64,000 nucleotides of DNA from Halomicrobium zhouii (GTDB lineage Archaea; Halobacteriota; Halobacteria; Halobacteriales; Haloarculaceae): the NCBI RefSeq assembly GCF_900114435.1, contig NZ_FOZK01000002.1, positions 558,001 to 622,000 of the forward strand, read 5' to 3'. Each line of letters begins with the position of its first letter. Position 1 is the first letter of the stretch. The position numbers and the translations under genes are program-made. The notes below the pieces were generated by a model. It did no database searches. It saw only the letters and a program-made list of their open reading frames with translations, and was not told the DNA's origin. This document shows positions 59,380-64,000 of the stretch, one piece after another.

Positions 59380-60459
59380 ATGGACGTCGCAGACCTCACG
59401 CGGGAACTGGTCTCCATCCCGAGTCACGAGGACGAGACTGCCGCGGGGGACTTCGTCGAGAGCTGGCTCCGCGAGCAGACCGCGGCCGCCGTCGAACGGG
59501 ACGAGGACGGCAACGTCTTCGCGCGCGTGGGCGAGGGCGAGACGACGCTCGCGCTGGCGGGCCACCACGACGTGGTCCCGCCGGACGACTCGCAGGTCGA
59601 CGCTGATGGATCTTACGTCGTCGAACGGCGAGATGGTCGCCTCTACGGTCGGGGAACCGCCGACATGAAGGGCTGCGTCGCCGCGGCGATGTGCGCGTTG
59701 CGGGACGTCGACCCTGCCGCCCTCGGCTGCGAACTCGTCTTCGTCTCCTTCGTCGCCGAGGAAGCGGGCTGTCTGGGTTCCGAAGCGGCGGTCGATGACG
59801 GCTTCGCGCCGGACTACGCCGTCGTCGGCGAGGGATCGACGGGGTACTCCGCAGCGGGTGTCACCGACGTCGCCGTGGCTCACAAGGGCCGTCGAGGAAG
59901 CACTATCACCGCCCACGGCACCGCCGCCCACGCCAGCGAGCCCGAGTCGGGGGAGAACGCCATCTACCGAGCCAGCGACGCCGTCGACGTCGTGCGCGAC
60001 CTGGAGTTTCCGTCGACGGACGTCATGGGTCACGAGGTGGCCGGGAGCGTCGCCGTCACTGAAATCGACGGCGGGTCGGCCTGGAACGTCGTCCCCGAGC
60101 GCTGCGAGGTGACCGTCGACGAGCGGACGGTCCCGGGCGAGCGTGCCCCAATCGAGCGCGTCGAGGAGCTACCAGGCGTCGAGTGGACCGTCGACCAGGA
60201 CCTCCCGCCGATGGCCTGCGAGGACGCGGCCTTTGCAGACCTGGTGCTGGGCGTCGCCGCCGACTCGCAGGACGGCACGCCCGAACACGTCGTCAAGCCC
60301 CACGCCACCGACGCCGGGAACCTCGCCCGGGCGGGCACCGACTGCGTCGTCGTCGGCGCGGCAGAGCCGGGCGAGGCCCACACCGCCGACGAGAGCGTCT
60401 CGCTGGACGTGCTCGAACGGTGCTACCGGATCTACCGCAGCGTCGCGGAACGACTGTAG
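59380..60459 (+). CDS. M20-family metallopeptidase/deacylase
   Basis: 359 residues. Zinc ligands and catalytic Asp are visible: His/Asp in LAGHHDVVPPDD, Asp in GRGTADMKGCVAA, catalytic Glu-Glu in VSFVAEEAGCLG, and the C-terminal His in SVSLDV-preceding EAHTADESVS; the dimerisation domain begins around VAHKGRRGSTITAHGTAAHAS. Similar to acetylornithine deacetylase/DapE-type enzymes; the exact substrate is not certain. It is coupled with the next gene, which begins immediately after its stop codon. Confidence 0.88.
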   Translation: MDVADLTRELVSIPSHEDETAAGDFVESWLREQTAAAVERDEDGNVFARVGEGETTLALAGHHDVVPPDDSQVDADGSYVVERRDGRLYGRGTADMKGCVAAAMCALRDVDPAALGCELVFVSFVAEEAGCLGSEAAVDDGFAPDYAVVGEGSTGYSAAGVTDVAVAHKGRRGSTITAHGTAAHASEPESGENAIYRASDAVDVVRDLEFPSTDVMGHEVAGSVAVTEIDGGSAWNVVPERCEVTVDERTVPGERAPIERVEELPGVEWTVDQDLPPMACEDAAFADLVLGVAADSQDGTPEHVVKPHATDAGNLARAGTDCVVVGAAEPGEAHTADESVSLDVLERCYRIYRSVAERL

Positions 60460-61041
60460 ATGGTCTCCCCGCGAGCGGTTCTAATGCGAGCCCTGACGGC
60501 CACAGGCGCCACTGTCGGGCTCTGCCAGACCTACGCCCTCCCCTTCGCGTGGAACGTCGGCCCCCCTGGTCGCTGGTGGGAACCCGTGCGGAGGAGTGCT
60601 TCGCGATTGTTGGGTGCGGCGCTCGACTACCGCGCCGGTCCGCGTCCCATCACCGAGGGGGAGTACGCCGGCACTTATCCGGGCGACCGCGGCGAGTTCG
60701 AGGAACTGCTCTGGCGGGAGGGGTTCGTCCGCAATCCGTTCTCGCGGCTGAAGGTCCGCGAGGACGGCCCCGAGGTCGGCTCGTGGGTGACTCGTGACTC
60801 GCCCCTGGCGGACAGACAGCTCCACCTCATGCTGTTCCCGGGCGAGGACGGCGTCGACGTCTACGCCCACGAGGAGATATCGAGCGTCAACCCGCTGCTC
60901 GGCCCGGCGCACTTCGACGGCGCGGACCAGCGTGTCGCGCTTGGCGTCACGCTGGCGCGGGAGCGGTTTTCGCTCGAGACGCGTCGGCCGTGGGTCGAAC
61001 CGCCCGAGGGCGCCTGGGACGAGAGCCCCGACGTCGCGTGA
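60460..61041 (+). CDS. Haloarchaeal conserved protein, unknown function
   Basis: 193 residues starting MVSPRAVLMRAL, the ATG directly adjoining the stop of the M20 gene. An N-terminal hydrophobic segment (ALTATGATVGLCQTYALPFAW) may be a membrane anchor. The rest has conserved-looking YAGTYPGDRGEFEELLWREGFVRNPFSRLKV, VGSWVTRDSPLADRQLHLMLFPGEDGVDVYAHEEISSVNPLLGPAHF, a compact alpha/beta domain. Family not recognised. Confidence 0.65.
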   Translation: MVSPRAVLMRALTATGATVGLCQTYALPFAWNVGPPGRWWEPVRRSASRLLGAALDYRAGPRPITEGEYAGTYPGDRGEFEELLWREGFVRNPFSRLKVREDGPEVGSWVTRDSPLADRQLHLMLFPGEDGVDVYAHEEISSVNPLLGPAHFDGADQRVALGVTLARERFSLETRRPWVEPPEGAWDESPDVA

Positions 61042-61065
61042 GCCGGCCCTGCTGGGAGTATCGCC

Positions 61066-61482
61066 TCAGTCAGCGACTATCGCCGTCGCCTCTATCTCGA
61101 CGAGCAGCTCTGGCTCGACCAGCGCCGACACCTCGTACATGCTCGTCGCCGGGCGAATCTCGCCGAAGGCCTCCCCGTGGGCCCGCCCGACCGCGTCGTA
61201 GTGGTCGACGTCGGTGACGAACATTCTGGTCCGGACGACGTCGGTGAGGGCGGCGTCGACGTCGGCCAGCGCGGACTCGATGTTTTCGATGGCCTGACTG
61301 GCCTGGGCGTACGGGTCGCCGATGCCGACGATTTCACCCGCCTCGTCCGTCGCCGTCGTTCCCGAAACTTCGATCCGGTCGCCGACGCGGACGGCCCGCG
61401 AGTATCCCACTTCCTCCTCCCACTGGGTGCCGCTGGAGACGGTCTGGCGTGTCACGTTCGGAGGTGTGTCGGGTCGGCTCAT
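61066..61482 (-). CDS. RidA/YjgF family protein
   Basis: 138 residues from MSRPDTPPNVTRQTV. The RidA fold is marked by EVGYSRAVRVGDRIEVSGTTATDEAGEIVGIGDPYAQASQAIENIESALADVDAALTDVVRTRMFV, with the key Arg in RTRMFVTD and Glu in VEIEATAIV. Members hydrolyse reactive enamines/imines such as 2-aminoacrylate. Length and motif fit a trimeric cytoplasmic enzyme. The upstream start at 61500 is less likely. Confidence 0.9.
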   Translation of the reverse strand: MSRPDTPPNVTRQTVSSGTQWEEEVGYSRAVRVGDRIEVSGTTATDEAGEIVGIGDPYAQASQAIENIESALADVDAALTDVVRTRMFVTDVDHYDAVGRAHGEAFGEIRPATSMYEVSALVEPELLVEIEATAIVAD

Positions 61483-61550
61483 GAAGATTGGTGTGGTCAA
61501 TGTAGGTGAGCTACGTATCGTTCGGCTGTGTTCAGAGAGACGTGACTGAC

Positions 61551-61990
61551 GCTACCGCGAACACGTCGAAAGCCCTCGGCGCGCTCGACGCGGGCTGCGC
61601 GGGATATCCTCGCTCCTCCGTCGCTCGGATAGGGCCCGTCTCAGCCCACGCGACCGCACCTCGCCCTTTCAGTCCTCCAGGCACAGTATTGCTCGCGCGA
61701 TAAAACGCGCTCGCGATTATTACCACCAACCCTCCCCGGATTCGCGCCGTCCGGCGCGAATCACGCTTCCTTCAGCAACTGCGCGGCGGCCGGCCGGGAG
61801 CACGTGCCCGAACGAATGTGAGGGTCGTGCGACCAGGGGATGGGCAGGGCTGCGGTGCTGTACTGGCCCTGGTGGACTGAAAGGGCGAGGCGGGCTGCGG
61901 GAACCCGGGCGAAGCAAGCACCGCAGGCGGAGCCGAGGAGCGCAGCGAGCCCCGGGACCGCAGCCCGCCGAGGGCTTTCTGGGTGGTAGC
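61551..61990. repeat. Long inverted-repeat element 3
   Basis: Left arm 61565-61677 runs from GTCGAAAGCCCTCGGCG to CGCCCTTTCAGTCC; right arm 61871-61979 from GGTGGACTGAAAGGGC to CCGCCGAGGGCTTTC. The outermost GCTACC/GGTAGC (61551, 61984) also pair. The interior (61678-61870) contains CCTCCCCGG, a GTCCGGCG core with flanking inverted CGCG(C) arms (61743-61760), GGCCGGCCGGGAGC and GCGACCAGGGGATGGGCAGGG, all of which have near copies in element 2. It lies between RidA and the M32 gene; no gene is seen from 61483 to 62153. Confidence 0.8.
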
Positions 61991-62153
61991 GGTCTCCTTT
62001 CTTCCAGCACTATCCCACCCAAACACCCGAGCAATTCACACTCACAGGGACCAGAAACGTCGACGAAACACCGACCAGAAGAACACCTCGACAACTGTCA
62101 CCATCACACTCGCGAGCGCGGCAGTTTTACCGCGCCCCGTCCAATCACGGGCC

Positions 62154-63677
62154 ATGACGACAGACGCCGAGTCAGAGTCGGACACAGACGCCGACGCACC
62201 GGGCACCTACGAGCGCTTCGAGAAGCACGTCAAACGCTACCACTACGTCGGGGACGCTGGCGGGGTCCTCCAGTGGGACCAGGAGGTGATGATGCCCGAC
62301 GAGGGGACGCCCGCCCGCGCAAAGCAACTCTCGACGCTGTCGACTGTCTCGCACGAGATGCTCACCGACGACGACCTGTCGGGGTGGCTCGACGAACTCG
62401 ACGGACAGAATCTCGACGAGGGCCAGCGGGCCAACGTTCGGGAGACCCGCCGGGAACACGAGCGCGCGGTGAAGGTCCCCTCGGACCTCGTCGAGCGGAT
62501 CTCCGAGACCACCTCGAACGCGCTGCCCGTCTGGAAGGAGGCCAAGGCGGAGGACGACTTCGACGCCTACGCCGACACCCTCGAAGAGATCATCCAGCTC
62601 AAGCGGGAGTACGCCGAGGCCATCGACTCGGACCGGGACCCCTACGAGGTGCTGTTCGAGGAGTACGAACCCTACCTCGGCCTGGACACCGCCGAACAGA
62701 TCCTCGAACGCCTGCGCGACGAACTCGTCCCGCTGATCGACGACATCGACGACAGCGACGTCGAACTCGCCGACCCGTTCTCGGGGGCGTACGACGAGGC
62801 CGACCAGGAGGAACTCGTCCGGGCCGCCCTCGACACGCTGGGCTACGACTGGGACCGCGGCCGCCTCGACACCGCGCCCCATCCCTTCTCCACTGGGACG
62901 CAGTTCGACGCCCGCGTGACGACGCGGTTCCAGGCCGAGGACCCGCTCGACGCCGTCGGGTCGACGATTCACGAGTTCGGCCACGCGACGTACACCCAGG
63001 GCCTGCCCCGCGAGCACTACGGCACGCCGCTGGGCGACTCCCGTGACCTCTCCGTCCACGAGTCGCAGTCGCGCCTGTGGGAGAACCACGTCGGCCGATC
63101 CCGGCCGTTCTGGGAGCTCTTTGCCGACACCGTCGACGACCATCTGGGAGTCGACGCGGCACCTGGTGCGTTCTACGAGGCCGCGAACACCGTCCACCCG
63201 GACAACCTGATCCGGGTCGAGGCGGACGAGTTGACGTATCACATGCACATCGTCCTGCGCTTCGAGATCGAGCGCGACCTCATCCACGGCGACCTCGACG
63301 TCGAGGAAGTGCCGCAGGTGTGGAACGAGAAGATGGAAGAGTACCTCGGCGTTCGCCCGGACACCGACAGCGAGGGCTGCCTGCAGGACATCCACTGGAC
63401 CCACGGCTCCTTCGGCTACTTCCCGACGTATTCGCTGGGCTCCGTGCTGGCCGCGCAACTCTACGCCGCCGCCGAGGACGACCTCGGTAGCCTCGACGGC
63501 CAGATCCGCGAGGGCAACTTCGACCCGATCCACGACTGGCTCACCGAGAACGTCCACGCCCACGGCAGCCGCTACACGACGGACGACCTGATCCGGGAGG
63601 CGACTGGCGAGGAGTTCACCGCCGACTACTTCCTCGACTACGCCGACGCGAAGTACCGCGAGCTGTACGACTGCTGA
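62154..63677 (+). CDS. M32-family metallocarboxypeptidase
   Basis: 507 residues from MTTDAESESDTDADAPGTYE; an acidic N-terminal tail precedes the fold. Zinc motif HEFGHATYTQG near residue 278 and the downstream Glu in SVHESQSRLWENHVGRS (the family's HES-Q-SRxWEN block), followed by NTVHPDNLIRVEADELTYHMHIVLRFEIE. Highly similar in layout to thermostable carboxypeptidase Taq. Removes C-terminal residues from peptides in the cytoplasm. A longer frame upstream extends into element 3 and is rejected. Confidence 0.93.
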   Translation: MTTDAESESDTDADAPGTYERFEKHVKRYHYVGDAGGVLQWDQEVMMPDEGTPARAKQLSTLSTVSHEMLTDDDLSGWLDELDGQNLDEGQRANVRETRREHERAVKVPSDLVERISETTSNALPVWKEAKAEDDFDAYADTLEEIIQLKREYAEAIDSDRDPYEVLFEEYEPYLGLDTAEQILERLRDELVPLIDDIDDSDVELADPFSGAYDEADQEELVRAALDTLGYDWDRGRLDTAPHPFSTGTQFDARVTTRFQAEDPLDAVGSTIHEFGHATYTQGLPREHYGTPLGDSRDLSVHESQSRLWENHVGRSRPFWELFADTVDDHLGVDAAPGAFYEAANTVHPDNLIRVEADELTYHMHIVLRFEIERDLIHGDLDVEEVPQVWNEKMEEYLGVRPDTDSEGCLQDIHWTHGSFGYFPTYSLGSVLAAQLYAAAEDDLGSLDGQIREGNFDPIHDWLTENVHAHGSRYTTDDLIREATGEEFTADYFLDYADAKYRELYDC

Positions 63678-63722
63678 GAACGGACCCCGACGTTCGCCGT
63701 CCGTGCGGACTCGCCCGTTCGC

Positions 63723-64000
63723 TCAATCGCCGTCCGGTTCGTCGTCCGTGTACGGTCGTTCGATGCCGGCGTCGACGCCGAGGACGCCGCTGGCCCGGCG
63801 CGTCAGCCCGTCGAAGACGATCACGAGCGGGAGCAGGAGGAGGCCGACGACGCGGATGGGGCGCGCCACGGCCAGCGACACCTTCTCGGCGTTGCCCAGC
63901 CCGTACGCCTTCGGCAGGATTTCTCCGAACAGCAGGACGGTGAAGCTCGCGCCGATGGTGGCCGCGGCCACCGCCTGTCCCGCGGGCAACCGGTCGACCA
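63723..64000 (-). CDS. CNNM/HlyC-CorC type membrane protein, C-terminal part only
   Basis: The frame is open to the right edge, so the gene begins outside the window. Visible are about 92 residues: VDRLPAGQAVAAATIGASFTVLLFGEILPKAYGLGNAEKVSLAVARPIRVVGLLLLPLVIVFDGLTR and an acidic tail. FGEILPKAYG matches the signature of the CNNM (DUF21) transmembrane domain found in magnesium transporters and CorC-like proteins. No CBS pair follows in the visible C-terminus, so this may be a short form. Confidence 0.75.
   Translation of the reverse strand, partial: VDRLPAGQAVAAATIGASFTVLLFGEILPKAYGLGNAEKVSLAVARPIRVVGLLLLPLVIVFDGLTRRASGVLGVDAGIERPYTDDEPDGD

Noticed and set aside
1-64000. CRISPR arrays
   Set aside because: No series of regularly spaced 25-40 bp repeats with unique spacers was seen; the repeats found are tandem or hairpin type.
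1-64000. tRNA genes
   Set aside because: Stretches resembling the T-arm (GGTTCGA) occur, for example near 58250, but none is backed by anticodon and acceptor stems.

Overview
The window is a 64 kb chromosomal segment of a halophilic archaeon (class Halobacteria). The evidence is a high GC content, strongly acidic proteins, many twin-arginine (Tat) signal peptides with lipoboxes, AUG/GUG starts placed 20-35 bases after TATA-like boxes (leaderless-transcript style), and archaeal-only genes: RNase P RNA of archaeal type, Sec61-beta, the RLI/ABCE1 ATPase, archaemetzincin, FAU-1, F420-dependent NADP reductase, PINc/VapC-type ATPase, HalOD1-domain protein and Hvo_1808-type surface proteins. The genus cannot be fixed from sequence reading alone. 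No tRNA, 16S/23S rRNA, CRISPR array, complete insertion sequence or provirus was seen.

Layout. 0.1-6.7 kb: an iron/siderophore-type ABC uptake locus with one permease, one ATPase and three paralogous Tat lipoprotein binding proteins; four near-identical TTAGG-N4-CCTAA palindromes sit at its promoters and look like DtxR/IdeR-type metalloregulator operators. 6.7-13.8 kb: TrmB-type regulator, SMR exporter, two related Tat-exported repeat proteins, HAD phosphatase, beta-CASP nuclease, aldo/keto reductase. 13.8-21.4 kb: two lipoproteins, MATE exporter, a lactate-oxidation type LutC plus fused LutB-LutA pair, a second aldo/keto reductase. 21.4-24.6 kb: a 38-residue zinc-finger microprotein, hairpin repeats, VOC protein, RNase P RNA, glutaredoxin, lipoprotein. 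24.7-33.8 kb: nicotinate phosphoribosyltransferase, three tandem Hvo_1808-family lipoproteins with HExxH motifs, an isochorismatase-fold (nicotinamidase-like) hydrolase, DUF4385 protein, lipoate-ligase-like protein, small haloarchaeal proteins. 34-51.6 kb: dihydroorotase, LVIVD-repeat protein, HalOD1 protein, FAU-1, Sec61-beta, thioredoxin, F420:NADP reductase, UPF0146, archaemetzincin, RLI with an EMC6-like membrane protein, UspA with a zinc ribbon, a third aldo/keto reductase. 51.6-53.7 kb: a scrambled zone of duplicated gene tails. 53.4-64 kb: PINc ATPase, a large surface 5'-nucleotidase-like protein with cohesin and dockerin modules, DUF368, M20 and M32 peptidases, RidA, and the edge of a CNNM-type membrane protein.

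The most unusual content is non-coding or rearranged. (1) A dispersed family of long inverted-repeat elements (35453-35817, about 44757-45227, about 61565-61979, plus a collapsed copy at 12816-12844) shares the arm boundaries GAAAGCCC and CCCTTTCAGTCC; the first is bounded by a perfect 16-bp inverted repeat and fits exactly between two convergent genes, while the other two share an interior segment. (2) A set of short hairpins has variable stems that pair, but a nearly constant 11-nt loop (GAACGSAGTGA in the sense of the upstream gene), found after several genes. (3) The 3' end of the PINc ATPase gene carries a one-base deletion, and a 285-bp stretch containing that same deletion is repeated identically 1.6 kb downstream; further older tail copies and orphan 3' gene fragments lie between, suggesting repeated recombination or integration at this gene end.

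Functional links visible in the window: iron-controlled uptake at the left end; an NAD salvage pair (nicotinate phosphoribosyltransferase and nicotinamidase-like hydrolase) on either side of the Hvo_1808 cluster; lactate oxidation genes in a translationally coupled pair; and a translation/secretion housekeeping group (RLI, EMC6-like, Sec61-beta, RNase P, FAU-1).
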